This document shows, piece after piece, positions 16,770-25,484 of a DNA stretch of 64,000 bases; positions within the stretch are counted from its first letter, which is position 1, and the number at the start of each line of letters is the position of its first letter. A model generated the notes under the pieces. It worked only from the letters and a program-made list of their open reading frames with translations, was not told where the DNA came from and ran no database searches. The stretch spans positions 18,833 through 82,832 of the forward strand of contig JACKFH010000015.1 in assembly GCA_020632575.1 (NCBI GenBank), in the 5' to 3' direction. This stretch comes from Candidatus Omnitrophota bacterium (lineage in GTDB: Bacteria; Hinthialibacterota; Hinthialibacteria; OLB16). The position numbers were made by a program, and so were the translations under genes.

Positions 16770-17747
16770 CTAAGCCGCTTCCGAAACGGCTTTTACTTCA
16801 ACTCCCGCATTGATTAATCCCTCACGCAACCCTTCGATGTCCTCCTCTTTCAGAGGTCTGAGAGGGGGGCGCGCGAGAGGGGACGAAAACATGCCCTGTA
16901 AATACAAAGCGCATTTCATCCTTTGGTGAGCGTCGCTGGAGGGCTCCCCGAATTGGTAAATGATGCGGGACAGTTCCTCCACACGCGATTGGACTTTTCT
17001 GGCTCGCGCCAGATCCCCCGCGATCCCCGCCGAAACCAGTTCGACAATGAGACCGGGAGCGTAACCCGCGAACCCGACCAAGGCCCCATCGGCTCCCTCG
17101 AGAATGCTGGCGAGAAGGTACTCGTCATGGCAAGAGATGATGGAAACATGCGGGGCGGCTTCCTTGAGTTTCTCGTAATCGAACCGGAGTCGCGCCATAT
17201 CGCGGGTGCCCATTTTGATTGACACCACTTGAGGGATCTCGATCATCTCCAGCATTTCATCGAGCGTGTATCCGGCTTTCGTCCAAGCGGGATATTGGTG
17301 GACAATGATTTTGATGTCGGCGCCCTCAGCGACATCCTCGATGAATCCCACCGCTGTCGCTTTGGTCCTGCCGAATCGCAGCCAATGGTGCGGGGGCATC
17401 AGCAGAATGGCGTCCGCCCCCGCCTCCTTGGCGGCTATTGCATGGTCAATCGCTTCGAGGCTTCCCTCACAGGAGACGCCCGAAACCACTTTAACTTTAC
17501 CCTTCACCGTTTCCGCGGTGATCCGAGTCACTCTCGCTCGCTCTTCCGGACGGAGCGACATGATTTCACCGGTGTGACCATTGGCGACCAAGCCTCGAAC
17601 GCCCTCGAACGAGGCCACCCATTGGAGATACTCACGAAGGCTCTCTTCGTCGATGCTATAGTCTTCATGGAACGGGCACAGAGTCGCGGAAAGCACTCCT
17701 CCCCATTCGCCGTTGTACGCCTCATTGTGATTTGTCTCGATCGCCAT
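16770..17747 (-). CDS. DapA/NanA-family aldolase
   Basis: I take the ATG at 17747 (325 residues). A TTG in the same frame at 17804 would overlap the upstream gene. This is a class I aldolase TIM barrel of the dihydrodipicolinate synthase family: GHTGEIMSL is the substrate carboxylate-binding loop region, HQYPAW holds the conserved Tyr, and VSIKMG contains the Schiff-base lysine. The family includes N-acetylneuraminate lyase, 2-keto-3-deoxygluconate/galactonate aldolases and dehydratases. The setting of rhamnose- and uronate-type genes makes a 2-keto-3-deoxy sugar acid the best guess. It is cytoplasmic and lies in the operon that begins with the discoidin-like gene. Confidence 0.88.
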   Translation of the reverse strand: MAIETNHNEAYNGEWGGVLSATLCPFHEDYSIDEESLREYLQWVASFEGVRGLVANGHTGEIMSLRPEERARVTRITAETVKGKVKVVSGVSCEGSLEAIDHAIAAKEAGADAILLMPPHHWLRFGRTKATAVGFIEDVAEGADIKIIVHQYPAWTKAGYTLDEMLEMIEIPQVVSIKMGTRDMARLRFDYEKLKEAAPHVSIISCHDEYLLASILEGADGALVGFAGYAPGLIVELVSAGIAGDLARARKVQSRVEELSRIIYQFGEPSSDAHQRMKCALYLQGMFSSPLARPPLRPLKEEDIEGLREGLINAGVEVKAVSEAA

Positions 17748-17788
17748 GTTGTTACTAAACCCTTTCAATTTCGATGCGAATGAACTCT

Positions 17789-19798
17789 TTAGTAAAGCTC
17801 CCAATTCTGGATAGCGGAAGGATCCTGGGTCGGTGTCGGAGTGGGACCAACCTGCCCCGCTCTCCGGCCAATGACCTCGATCTCGCCAAACCGCATGCCG
17901 TTCGGATCTCCACCCTGATTAGCCTGCAAATCGATTTGGACATACCGTTTTTCAGGGTTGGAGGGAATCGGAATGATTGTCGCTCCACCAACGAAGGGGG
18001 AATCGAAGTTGGCTTCGACCGTATCCATGTTGGTCGGGCTGTCGGTTGAGGAGGTTCTCACCGTCACCGTTTTCGGCAACTGGCTCAGGTCGCTTTCCAT
18101 CGGGAAGATCCGAACCTCTTCGATGGTCACCAACGCTCCCAGGTCGACCGTGAAAGCGAGCGGGCCTTTAGGATTGACTCGGGTGACGAGGCGCCGGTCG
18201 AAGGCTTCCGCGCCGACACGACTGTTAAAAACGCCGCCTCCGACATCCCACAGATCCTGGGCAGTTAAGGTGTAACCGTCCACCGGATCGACTCGCTGGA
18301 TGACGCTTTGCGGATTGATCACGACCTCGAAGAGATCGATGTTGTTGTCGAAACCATAACCGCCGGAGATTCTGAGGTAGGACGCGGCTGTGGGAGTGCA
18401 AGGGATCAAACGGCCGTTGCCGCCTGTCCAGGGGTTCTCACCGCCAATCGCCGGGTCCGGATCGGTGGGGCGAGTGTTGCCCACATTGATCGAACCTATC
18501 TGGGAGAACGGTCCGCTCGGCGAGTTGCCGGCTTCGACTGTGACATCGTCGCTCAACATTTGGATACCTTGGACGTAGGTCCAGTTGCCATACATGCCAA
18601 CCGAGGTGATCTCTTGATTGCCACCCAGGTCCACCACGAACCCAGTGGTCCCGGCAGATCCCTGACCAATTCGAAAACGAGTGTTGTAATCGTCATCGAT
18701 GCCATTGGCTTCCACAAATCCATCCGCTCCGGGATCCACGACGCCATTATCCAACAACGAACCGCCCACCACAGCAGCGCCGTAGATCGGCGCCTCATTG
18801 GGTTGCCTGAAATCGATTTCGCTCATTCGGTAAGTCGGCGCGGTCCCAGTTCCTGTTTGACCATCGCGGTTCCGGGTGAAGGTCATCTGGAAGAAACGTT
18901 TGTTTGGTTGATTCGGGAGAAAGATCTGAGCGTGCGCCTGGCCTGTGCCAGCGTCGAAGTTCGTTTCAACCGTGTCGAAGTTGTTTGGATCATCCGTGGA
19001 GGAGGTGCGTACAACGCCTTCCTTCACCATGGCTTGAGCGTCATTGTCGCTGGTGTGAATCCTGAAATCGTTCACGGGGGTCGGGACTCCCAAATCGAGA
19101 GTCAAGTCGACATCGAGACCGAAAAAGGTTCGGGTGGCGAAGTTCCCATCGATGCAATCCGCGGGGGTGCGACTGTTGAGCGTCCCGCCTCCTGGATCCA
19201 AGGGCATATACGCCGCACCCTCCCAAACCGGATCCATCCGATGGATGATCAATTTGGGATTAACCTCCGCGTGATAGAGCAGAATGTTGTTGTCGAAACC
19301 GAATCCACCGCTGATGCGAAGATGGGTGGCGGTAGTCGGCGTGCAGGAAATCATGCGACCATTTCCACCGGTCCAGGGGTTTTCGCCGCCGATGGTCGGA
19401 TCAGGGTCGGTGGGGCGTGTGTTGCCAACATCGATCGATCCGATCAAGGTCCAGGGCCCCGATGCCGAGTTGGCGGCTTCGACGCTCACCGTGTCGCTGA
19501 GCATGGAGATGCCCGAATCGTAACTGGGGCGTCCCCACATCGCGAAGGATCGGACTTCCATCGATCCTTCCAGGTCGACCACAAAACTGCAGGTTGGTTC
19601 AGTGGTTTGCTGAATGAACAACCGTGTCAGCGAATCGTTGTCGAACACCTTGCTTTCGTCGTCCCCTTCGGCGCTCGGATCAACAGTTCCATTGACCACC
19701 GAACCTGGGACCACAAACGCGGCCCACCCGTGATTGGAGATGAATGGGGTCAAGACCATCCCCAAAATCGCTGCTAACAAACAAATCCTTTTAAACAT
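17789..19798 (-). CDS. Secreted discoidin-like repeat protein with WxLY tail
   Basis: The signal peptide (MFKRICLLAAILGMVL, cleavage near GWAA) is followed by two long homologous halves, about residues 28-330 and 335-640. Each has a VVDLEG/VVDLGG strand, the phrase NTRPTDPDP and GGENPWTGGNGR, then RISGGFGFDNN or RISGGYGFDNN. The signature RTSSTDDPNNFDTV recurs as TSSTDSPTNMDTV. The pattern fits F5/8-type C (discoidin) carbohydrate-binding modules. A short Pro/Thr linker and IQNWELY close the protein. No catalytic domain is visible, so it may bind glycans or the cell surface. It is the first gene of the long minus-strand cluster and has a LacI-type palindrome about 90 nt upstream. Confidence 0.82.
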   Translation of the reverse strand: MFKRICLLAAILGMVLTPFISNHGWAAFVVPGSVVNGTVDPSAEGDDESKVFDNDSLTRLFIQQTTEPTCSFVVDLEGSMEVRSFAMWGRPSYDSGISMLSDTVSVEAANSASGPWTLIGSIDVGNTRPTDPDPTIGGENPWTGGNGRMISCTPTTATHLRISGGFGFDNNILLYHAEVNPKLIIHRMDPVWEGAAYMPLDPGGGTLNSRTPADCIDGNFATRTFFGLDVDLTLDLGVPTPVNDFRIHTSDNDAQAMVKEGVVRTSSTDDPNNFDTVETNFDAGTGQAHAQIFLPNQPNKRFFQMTFTRNRDGQTGTGTAPTYRMSEIDFRQPNEAPIYGAAVVGGSLLDNGVVDPGADGFVEANGIDDDYNTRFRIGQGSAGTTGFVVDLGGNQEITSVGMYGNWTYVQGIQMLSDDVTVEAGNSPSGPFSQIGSINVGNTRPTDPDPAIGGENPWTGGNGRLIPCTPTAASYLRISGGYGFDNNIDLFEVVINPQSVIQRVDPVDGYTLTAQDLWDVGGGVFNSRVGAEAFDRRLVTRVNPKGPLAFTVDLGALVTIEEVRIFPMESDLSQLPKTVTVRTSSTDSPTNMDTVEANFDSPFVGGATIIPIPSNPEKRYVQIDLQANQGGDPNGMRFGEIEVIGRRAGQVGPTPTPTQDPSAIQNWELY

Positions 19799-19887
19799 TC
19801 CAGCACCTCCACCGTTTCCTACATCTCAGACCGATCGATTTCGAGAAGCTCTCGAAAATTTCATCCAACGAGCGGATGCGATCATTT

Positions 19888-19905
19888 CGATAAAACGTTT
19901 TCTCA
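19888..19905. promoter_or_regulatory. Predicted LacI-family operator 1 (long operon)
   Basis: The sequence CGATAAAACGTTTTCTCA matches 16 of 18 positions of the palindrome TGAGAAAACGTTTTCTCA. It lies about 90 nt upstream of the discoidin-like gene that starts the minus-strand cluster. The central CG and inverted halves fit operators of LacI-family regulators. Confidence 0.7.
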
Positions 19906-20003
19906 ACTAATCCAAAAGAAGCTTATTGGAATCTTCCGAACAAAGACTTCCTCACGTAAATTTACCGAATTCTCACAAGAAACGTCAAGATCAAATTCAG
20001 GTT

Positions 20004-20027
20004 TTTTGAGAAAACATTTTCTCAAAA
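20004..20027. promoter_or_regulatory. Predicted LacI-family operator 2 (regulator gene)
   Basis: A 24-bp inverted repeat broken only at its centre; its inner 18 bases read TGAGAAAACATTTTCTCA (17/18 to the shared palindrome). It lies about 235 nt upstream of the LacI-type gene, and could also act on the divergent operon. Autoregulation is inferred. Confidence 0.72.
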
Positions 20028-20261
20028 CCTTAAATCTTTATTTTCGAGGAGGTTAGCGAGTTCCATCCTTCCCATTAATTGAGGTTGTCGGGAGTCGATA
20101 ATGGAAATCGACCGTTCTGAGGGCAGCCTTCCCTCCTCGAATCGGATGAGGGAGTCAGTCCGAAGGGTTATTGAAGGACCATTTCACGGAGATTGGGGCG
20201 AGAACTCTAGATTTTCGTCGGCAAATGTGAATCCTTTTCATTTGGAAAGCGCGATTCTGGC

Positions 20262-21302
20262 ATGAAGAAACAAGTCAAGAAAAAGACCTCGGCAAAGATC
20301 CCTGTTGGGATTGTCCATGTCGCCAAGAAAGCTGGCGTGTCACCCGCCACTGTCTCGAGGGTGCTGAACGATAATCCGACAGTCGACCCAAAGATTCGTG
20401 AGATTGTGAAAGCGGCGATCGCCGAGCTGAACTATCGTCCCCATTTCGCCGCTCGAAACTTGCCCAAGGGACAGACCGGAAACCTCGCTCTGGTCACCGC
20501 CCGCAGTAGCCCGGTGATCTTTGCCAACCCCTTCTTTTCAAAGGTCTTCGAGGGGATCGGGTCGGTTCTCGATGAAAGCCCGTTCAATCTGATGTTGTCG
20601 TTGACCCCCTCTCAAATGAGACGCCTCATGGATTCCAGAACGGTCGACGGCATTATCTTGATTGCTGTGAGGGAAAACGACCCCTACCTGGAAGAAGTCG
20701 AGGAGATGGAACTCCCATCGGTGGTCATTGGCGCTTACCGGAGGATATCCCAGATGACTGTGTTCTGTCCGGATTACGAGGGGGGAGTCGCGAGCGCGGT
20801 GAAATTCTTGGCGGGAATCGGCCATCGGAGAATCGGTCTTCTGGATGGCCCCCCCGATTCTTACAAGAGCGGCGAGGATCGTCGCGGGTTCGAGGAGGCG
20901 ATTCGGCAGTTGGACCTGGAGGAGGTCGGAAGCCTCACCGCGGAGGAGTTCCTCGAAAGGGATGGATTCCTCGCCTTCTGCTCTCACTTTAGCGAAGGCA
21001 AACCCCTGCCCACTGCTTATGTGGTGAGTTCGGATCACTTAGCGATCGGTCTACTCAAAGCGACCGGCGACTTTGGAATCAAAGTTCCCGAGGACCTGTC
21101 GATCGTGGGCTTCGGGGATATACCAATCGCAGAACACCTCCAACCGCCATTGACCTCGATACATGGAGACCTTGTTGAGATGGGGGCGGAGGCCGCGCGA
21201 ACGCTTATTCAGATGGTCGAAGGTCGAAAGAAAATCATCAAGAGGGTGGTCTATCCCATGCAGGTGGTTGAACGCGGCACCACCGCGCCGCCGAAAGCGT
21301 AA
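20262..21302 (+). CDS. LacI-family transcriptional regulator
   Basis: A 346-residue repressor. Residues 17-45 are the LacI-type helix-turn-helix, with HVAKKAGVSPATVSRVLND as recognition region, and YRPHFAARNL forms the hinge. The rest is a periplasmic-binding-protein-like effector domain (TARSSPVIFANPFF, GIGHRRIGLLDGP, SSDHLAIGLLKA, DLSIVGFGD). LacI proteins usually bind palindromes with a central CG and are released or stabilised by a sugar-type ligand. It sits in the middle of the locus, with five similar palindromes near it and near the flanking operons, so it is the natural candidate for the pathway-specific regulator. The ligand is unknown. Confidence 0.95.
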   Translation: MKKQVKKKTSAKIPVGIVHVAKKAGVSPATVSRVLNDNPTVDPKIREIVKAAIAELNYRPHFAARNLPKGQTGNLALVTARSSPVIFANPFFSKVFEGIGSVLDESPFNLMLSLTPSQMRRLMDSRTVDGIILIAVRENDPYLEEVEEMELPSVVIGAYRRISQMTVFCPDYEGGVASAVKFLAGIGHRRIGLLDGPPDSYKSGEDRRGFEEAIRQLDLEEVGSLTAEEFLERDGFLAFCSHFSEGKPLPTAYVVSSDHLAIGLLKATGDFGIKVPEDLSIVGFGDIPIAEHLQPPLTSIHGDLVEMGAEAARTLIQMVEGRKKIIKRVVYPMQVVERGTTAPPKA

Positions 21303-21350
21303 GCCCAGATTCCGCGTCCGCTCGCCTTACGATCATTAACAGATGCCATA

Positions 21351-22418
21351 TCAAAGCCACCGATTCCCTTCCCGATGGACCGTCTCAATCATGGCGAGGA
21401 TATTCTCGACCGGTGTTCCCGCTTGGACATTATGGCAAGAGCAACAGATATAGCCGCCCCGATCCCCAAGCGTCCTTAAGCATTCGCGCGTTTCGACTCG
21501 CACATCCTCCGGAGATCCAAAGGGAAGGGCCGATTGGTTGTCCACCCCGCCATGAAAAATTAACCTGTCGCCGTACATTTCTTTGAGGTGAATCCTATCC
21601 ATCCCAGGGCAAACATGCTGGATGGGGTTGAGAATATCGATGCCTGCTTCAATGAGGTGGGGAATGAGAGCGTCGATGGAACCGTCCGAGTGATAGAAGA
21701 CTTTAATACCGTGGTCATGAAAAAGGTCGCACCAGCGCTTGAGGCGTGGCCCGATGAACTCTTTCCAATGGCGGATAGACATTAGCAAACTCTTCTGCCC
21801 ACCCATATCGTCGCTCACCAGCGCCATATCCACTTTTTCAGGACACGCTTTCAGGAACCGGCGCACCATTTGAGTCTGGTGGTCCTCGATCCTATCCAAC
21901 GCCGCTTGGACAAGGTCCGGAGTAAGAGCCAGATCCATCATCGCGTTTTCGAGTCCGCGCATCCAGCAATAAACCTCGAAGAAGGATATCCACGGCCCAA
22001 ATGTCGCGAACTCATCCCCGTTATCAATGACATGAGCGGCCATTTTTTGGTAATCGTATTGATCGACATCGGGCCACCAGGGGTAATCGTCAAGGGAGTC
22101 GGGGGAATCATAACCAGCAAGAGGATAGTCCACGAATTCATCGTACTCCGCGGCCCCCGCCTGAACGGTCCGCCTCCGGCACCCCCAATGATCGGTCACC
22201 TCATCCGCCCCCTCGGGGGGTCGTGTCTCACCGAGATAGGAGGTCTCCGCCCAGAGGATTCTGTCCACTCCGAGTTTTCGATAGATCGCCAATTTGTCCT
22301 TGAGACCGGTGTGGTCTTTCAGAGACTGAAGAACTTCATCGGTGTGCCAAAGATCGACCGGAATGCGGTCCACCTTCTCGCGATTCAGGATGCCAAGGAT
22401 TCGCTCTTTGGATGTCAT
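21351..22418 (-). CDS. Uroporphyrinogen-decarboxylase-like (URO-D superfamily) protein
   Basis: A 355-residue TIM-barrel protein. MTSKERILGILNREKVDRIPVD opens the domain, in the style of URO-D-like methyltransferases and not heme-pathway HemE. FYHSDGSIDALIPHLIEAGID and ICCSCHNVQAGTPVENI complete the fold. Relatives in catabolic loci often transfer methyl groups to or from corrinoids, but many have unknown substrates. No corrinoid-protein gene is visible here. It lies 42 nt downstream of the PhyH gene and near a MetE-like gene, so a methyl-group-related step in breakdown of an O-methylated or similar compound is possible, but only as an inference. Confidence 0.88.
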   Translation of the reverse strand: MTSKERILGILNREKVDRIPVDLWHTDEVLQSLKDHTGLKDKLAIYRKLGVDRILWAETSYLGETRPPEGADEVTDHWGCRRRTVQAGAAEYDEFVDYPLAGYDSPDSLDDYPWWPDVDQYDYQKMAAHVIDNGDEFATFGPWISFFEVYCWMRGLENAMMDLALTPDLVQAALDRIEDHQTQMVRRFLKACPEKVDMALVSDDMGGQKSLLMSIRHWKEFIGPRLKRWCDLFHDHGIKVFYHSDGSIDALIPHLIEAGIDILNPIQHVCPGMDRIHLKEMYGDRLIFHGGVDNQSALPFGSPEDVRVETRECLRTLGDRGGYICCSCHNVQAGTPVENILAMIETVHREGNRWL

Positions 22419-22460
22419 GGCAACACCCCCTTTGTTAGTGAATTGAGTCTCGGGCGGGTG

Positions 22461-23249
22461 TCATTTTTTTGCCAGCACTGGGAACCGAGGTCCCTGCAAC
22501 TTTGCTCCAACCTCAAAGCCGAGGTCATCGGTCACCACATGAGGCGCCCCATTATAGGTGGTTCCCGAGGGGAAGTAGATGATGGCCAAAGCGCGTCGGG
22601 GCCGTGAGGTCGTGTTTCCGCCAGCGTAATGAAACGTGTTGCCATCGTGGAAGGTGCAGCTGCCGGCTTTCATTTCCATGGCGACCGGTTGGATGTCTCG
22701 CTTCTTCATGCCCGCCTGGCGAAAGATGTTCTGACGGTTGGTGAGACTGACAGGTTTCAGTCGCCCCTTCTGATGGGAGCCGGGAATGAAACTGAGGCAT
22801 CCATTCTTTTCGCTCACGTCATCGAGTGCGATCCAGCAGGAGAGAGCCCCGGGTTCGTTCATCGGCCAGTAGGGAAAATCCTGGTGCCACTTGGTTTCCA
22901 CTCCATCGCGTCCCGGTTTAATCAACGCGTGGTCGTGCCAGAGGCGGATCGAACGGCAGCCCACCAGTCGACGGGCAATCTCGGCGAGTTTGGGAGAGTG
23001 GATGTAGGGTTGGATTTCCTCGTAGTCCTGCCAGAGGTTGACCACCTGGGTGAAGACTTTTTGGTAGTCGTCAGTGAACTGAATCTGAGTGGGATCGAAT
23101 TTTTTCTTGCGGTCCTTCACCGCTCGGGTGAGGATTTTCCGAAGTTCGGAAACTTCTTGCGGGCTCAGGACATTGTGAAGTTGGATATACCCATTTTGAC
23201 GATAAAAACGGACTTGTTCGCGTGTCAGTGGAAATTCTTTGTTGTTCAT
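22461..23249 (-). CDS. Phytanoyl-CoA dioxygenase (PhyH) family protein
   Basis: From the ATG at 23249 (12 nt after another possible start) the protein has 262 residues. It has the double-stranded beta-helix of Fe(II)/2-oxoglutarate oxygenases: the HxD iron ligands are H122 and D124 in KWHQDFPYW, the distal histidine is probably H207 in TFHYAGGN, and the 2-oxoglutarate arginine lies in SRPRRAL. The sequence CLSFIPGSHQKG is typical of PhyH proteins, which hydroxylate diverse small substrates. It is cytoplasmic. A LacI-type palindrome lies 36 nt upstream of the start, and the URO-D-like gene follows, so the two probably form a regulated pair. Confidence 0.9.
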   Translation of the reverse strand: MNNKEFPLTREQVRFYRQNGYIQLHNVLSPQEVSELRKILTRAVKDRKKKFDPTQIQFTDDYQKVFTQVVNLWQDYEEIQPYIHSPKLAEIARRLVGCRSIRLWHDHALIKPGRDGVETKWHQDFPYWPMNEPGALSCWIALDDVSEKNGCLSFIPGSHQKGRLKPVSLTNRQNIFRQAGMKKRDIQPVAMEMKAGSCTFHDGNTFHYAGGNTTSRPRRALAIIYFPSGTTYNGAPHVVTDDLGFEVGAKLQGPRFPVLAKK

Positions 23250-23284
23250 TGTCGCCTCCAATAAGGGAAAAATCTGGGTCTTTC

Positions 23285-23302
23285 CGTGAAAACGTTTTAT
23301 TC
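23285..23302. promoter_or_regulatory. Predicted LacI-family operator 3 (PhyH gene)
   Basis: CGTGAAAACGTTTTATTC keeps the core GAAAACGTTTT (13/18 of the shared palindrome). It is the weakest of the five sites. It lies 36 nt upstream of the PhyH start, between it and the isomerase gene, which implies an internal promoter. Confidence 0.55.
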
Positions 23303-23363
23303 AATGATGCCGGGTCGAAATCGATTTGAATCGAAAGTCTCCTTCAAGGAGCGATTCGAGATT

Positions 23364-24200
23364 TCAAGGGGCTTCCGCTAGAAAACCGAGGAGTTGACGA
23401 GTGTTGATGCGCGTGGCCTCCGGGTCATCCCAACGGTGGCTCTCGATGCAGAACAACCCTTGATAATCGTCCTCAACTAATGCCAAGACTTGGCCTCGGA
23501 TGTCCGCGGCTCCTTCTTCTAAATAGACATACTTCTTTTCAGGATCCCAGTTTTTCAGGTGAACATCCTCGATGAATGGCCTGACCGCGTTGTATCCAGT
23601 CGGGTACGCCTGTTCGCCAGAAGCTTCGGAATTAGCGGGATCCCAGATGACCTCAATCTCGGTCTTTTCGGCGATCTCCGCCAATCGGGTCCCCGTGTTT
23701 CCCCAGACACTGGGGACATTCTCGATCAGGAGTTGAATTCCCTGCTCCCGGCAACGCTCAGAAGCCTGATCCAGTCGTTGGAACACTTTCTCCGGCGTGG
23801 CCGATTCGGGATCGGTTCGGGTGTAGGTGAACATCGCCATTCTTCTCACGGAAAGGCGGTCCATCAGCCGGAAAGCGTCATCGAAACCGCGGCTCAATTC
23901 CTCGTCCGCCTTGGGATCGTCCACATCCACTTTCCCAAAACCGGGGTTGATCCCCACGATTTCGAGGTGTTGGCGAGCAACCTCCTCCTCGACCTCCCGA
24001 ATCGATTCCTCGGTAACATAAGGGACCCGTCCCCCTTCGAGCATCCGGAGTTCGAAGCGACGGATCCCAAGGGGGAGACAGACTTCGGTCGCCGCTCGGA
24101 ATCCAGGCGAGGCTTCATCGCTAATAATGGCGAGGCGTTCTGTCCACTTTTCCAACTCAGTCACTGGCATTCTCCACACAAATCCGAAAGGGATTAACAT
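23364..24200 (-). CDS. Sugar phosphate isomerase/epimerase family TIM barrel
   Basis: A 278-residue xylose-isomerase-like (AP_endonuc_2) TIM barrel. RLAIISDEASPG is the typical first strand, LLIENVPSVWGNTG and VIWDPANSEASG hold metal-ligand Glu and Asp, EDVHLKNWD follows, and CIESHRWDD gives the last Glu. The family includes tagatose/psicose epimerases, inosose dehydratases and hydroxypyruvate isomerases. The ATG at 24200 or the one at 24170 could be the start; neither has a convincing ribosome site, and the family usually begins near the second. It is transcribed divergently from the MetE-like gene, with a LacI-type palindrome between them. Confidence 0.88.
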   Translation of the reverse strand: MLIPFGFVWRMPVTELEKWTERLAIISDEASPGFRAATEVCLPLGIRRFELRMLEGGRVPYVTEESIREVEEEVARQHLEIVGINPGFGKVDVDDPKADEELSRGFDDAFRLMDRLSVRRMAMFTYTRTDPESATPEKVFQRLDQASERCREQGIQLLIENVPSVWGNTGTRLAEIAEKTEIEVIWDPANSEASGEQAYPTGYNAVRPFIEDVHLKNWDPEKKYVYLEEGAADIRGQVLALVEDDYQGLFCIESHRWDDPEATRINTRQLLGFLAEAP

Positions 24201-24222
24201 CCATCCAAGAAACGGCTACGAT

Positions 24223-24240
24223 TGAGAAAACGTTTTCCCG
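24223..24240. promoter_or_regulatory. Predicted LacI-family operator 4 (isomerase / MetE-like pair)
   Basis: TGAGAAAACGTTTTCCCG matches 16 of 18 positions of the shared palindrome. It sits in the 65-80 bp divergent region between the isomerase and the MetE-like gene and could control both. Confidence 0.72.
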
Positions 24241-24280
24241 AACACGGGTAACATAAAACGGCCTTATGGAAAGATCAACC

Positions 24281-25285
24281 ATGAGTCACTCCTCGATCCA
24301 AACAACCCTAGTCGGTTCCTATCCCTCACCCGAATGGATGCTCGCTTTCCCCGGCGAGCAACAAGTTCTCGATGCGACACGCGCGGTGGTCAATCTCCAG
24401 GAAAAGGCCGGCATCGATCTCGTCTGCGATGGCGAGCTCTACCGGTTCGACCCCAACCATCCCGAAGCCAATGGGATGATCGAATATTTTTCTCACCGAC
24501 TCACCGGTATCCGAACCGATTCCACGTTCGAAGAGAGAGAGGCTTACCGCGCCCAAAAGGGAACGGCTTACCGCATCCGTGTTCCCGGTTTTGTGGAGGA
24601 GACAATCGGTCATGGAGACCTCGACCTTCCCTCCGCTTGCAATCGTATCGGGAGAATTGCGACACACCCCATCAAGTTCACGGTCACCGGTCCGCACATG
24701 CTCGCCAAACTCCTCGTGAATAGACACTACAAATCGGTGGAGCAAATGGCATTCGCTCTCGCCGATATCCTCGCGGAACAGATCAAGAATCTGGAGGCCG
24801 ATGTGGTTCAGATCGATGAAGCCAACCTTCCGGGGCATCCCGAGGAGTGGGAATGGGCGGCGGAAGCGATCAACCGGATGCTCGACGCGGTGAAAGGGAA
24901 GCCGGCGGTTCATCTCTGTTTCGGAAACTACGCGGCGAGGAGCGTTCAGAAGGGGTCTTGGAAGAACCTGATTGAGTACATGAACCGCCTGCACGCCGAC
25001 CATCTGGTCCTCGAAATGGCCGACCGACCGCGAGAGGAGATCGAATTCTTTAAGGAGGTCCGTCCGGAGATTGGGCTCGGTATTGGGGTGGTCGATATCA
25101 AGACCACCCAAGTTGAATCGCCGGAACAGGTGGCCGCCTCGATAGAACACACCGCTTCGATTTTGGGTTTGGAACGAATTCGATATATCCATCCGGATTG
25201 CGGCTTGTCCAAACTCAAGCGGTTCACCGCCGATGCGAAGATCGAAGTTCTCGCGAAGGGGAGGGATTTGTTCGAGGGGCGGTGA
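24281..25285 (+). CDS. MetE C-terminal domain-like methyltransferase
   Basis: A 334-residue stand-alone catalytic domain of cobalamin-independent methionine synthase type; full MetE is over 700 residues. TTLVGSYPSP is the typical start. The zinc ligands appear as H211 and C213 (VHLCFGNY), E245 (LEMADR) and C307 (HPDCGL), and QIDEANL is the conserved acidic strand. Short MetE-like proteins can transfer methyl groups to homocysteine from donors other than folate, or act in catabolism. The ATG at 24281 has GGAAAG at good distance; another ATG at 24266 is possible. Control by the LacI-type regulator is suggested by the palindrome just upstream. Its true methyl donor is unknown. Confidence 0.88.
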   Translation: MSHSSIQTTLVGSYPSPEWMLAFPGEQQVLDATRAVVNLQEKAGIDLVCDGELYRFDPNHPEANGMIEYFSHRLTGIRTDSTFEEREAYRAQKGTAYRIRVPGFVEETIGHGDLDLPSACNRIGRIATHPIKFTVTGPHMLAKLLVNRHYKSVEQMAFALADILAEQIKNLEADVVQIDEANLPGHPEEWEWAAEAINRMLDAVKGKPAVHLCFGNYAARSVQKGSWKNLIEYMNRLHADHLVLEMADRPREEIEFFKEVRPEIGLGIGVVDIKTTQVESPEQVAASIEHTASILGLERIRYIHPDCGLSKLKRFTADAKIEVLAKGRDLFEGR

Positions 25286-25317
25286 TGGGCGATTGCAATC
25301 GATAGTCGAAACAAGTC

Positions 25318-25382
25318 ATGCCCGCGAAGGCGGGCATCCATGACCGGGACATCCCCCCCTGGATTCCTGCCTTCTCAGGAAT
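25318..25382. repeat. REP-like intergenic palindrome pair
   Basis: Two hairpins follow the MetE-like gene: ATGCCCGC/GCGGGCAT with loop GAAG (25318-25337), and ATTCCTG/CAGGAAT (25363-25382). The sequence strongly resembles a palindromic intergenic repeat found in many bacterial genomes. It may also act as a transcription end. It lies in a 200-bp gap where I see no gene. Confidence 0.75.
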
Positions 25383-25484
25383 GACAAGGGGTAACGTCGG
25401 AATGACACGGAGTACGGTTCGTTTGACACCGTTTGTGTTTTTGTGAGTTGAATAATTGCCATCAATGTGAAGGAGGTTGTTTTC

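Larger units (their letters stand above)
19799..20261. other. Divergent intergenic control region
   Basis: This 463-bp region separates the long minus-strand cluster from the LacI-type regulator gene on the plus strand. It is AT-richer than its surroundings. It contains two palindromes of the shared operator type (19888-19905 and 20004-20027). I see no other gene, and no clear sigma-70 boxes that I would defend. Confidence 0.7.

Noticed and set aside
18308..19777. Long plus-strand open frame antisense to the discoidin-like gene
   Set aside because: A mirror frame of a repetitive GC-rich gene; the minus-strand product has a signal peptide, repeats and a tail, so the plus frame is a shadow.
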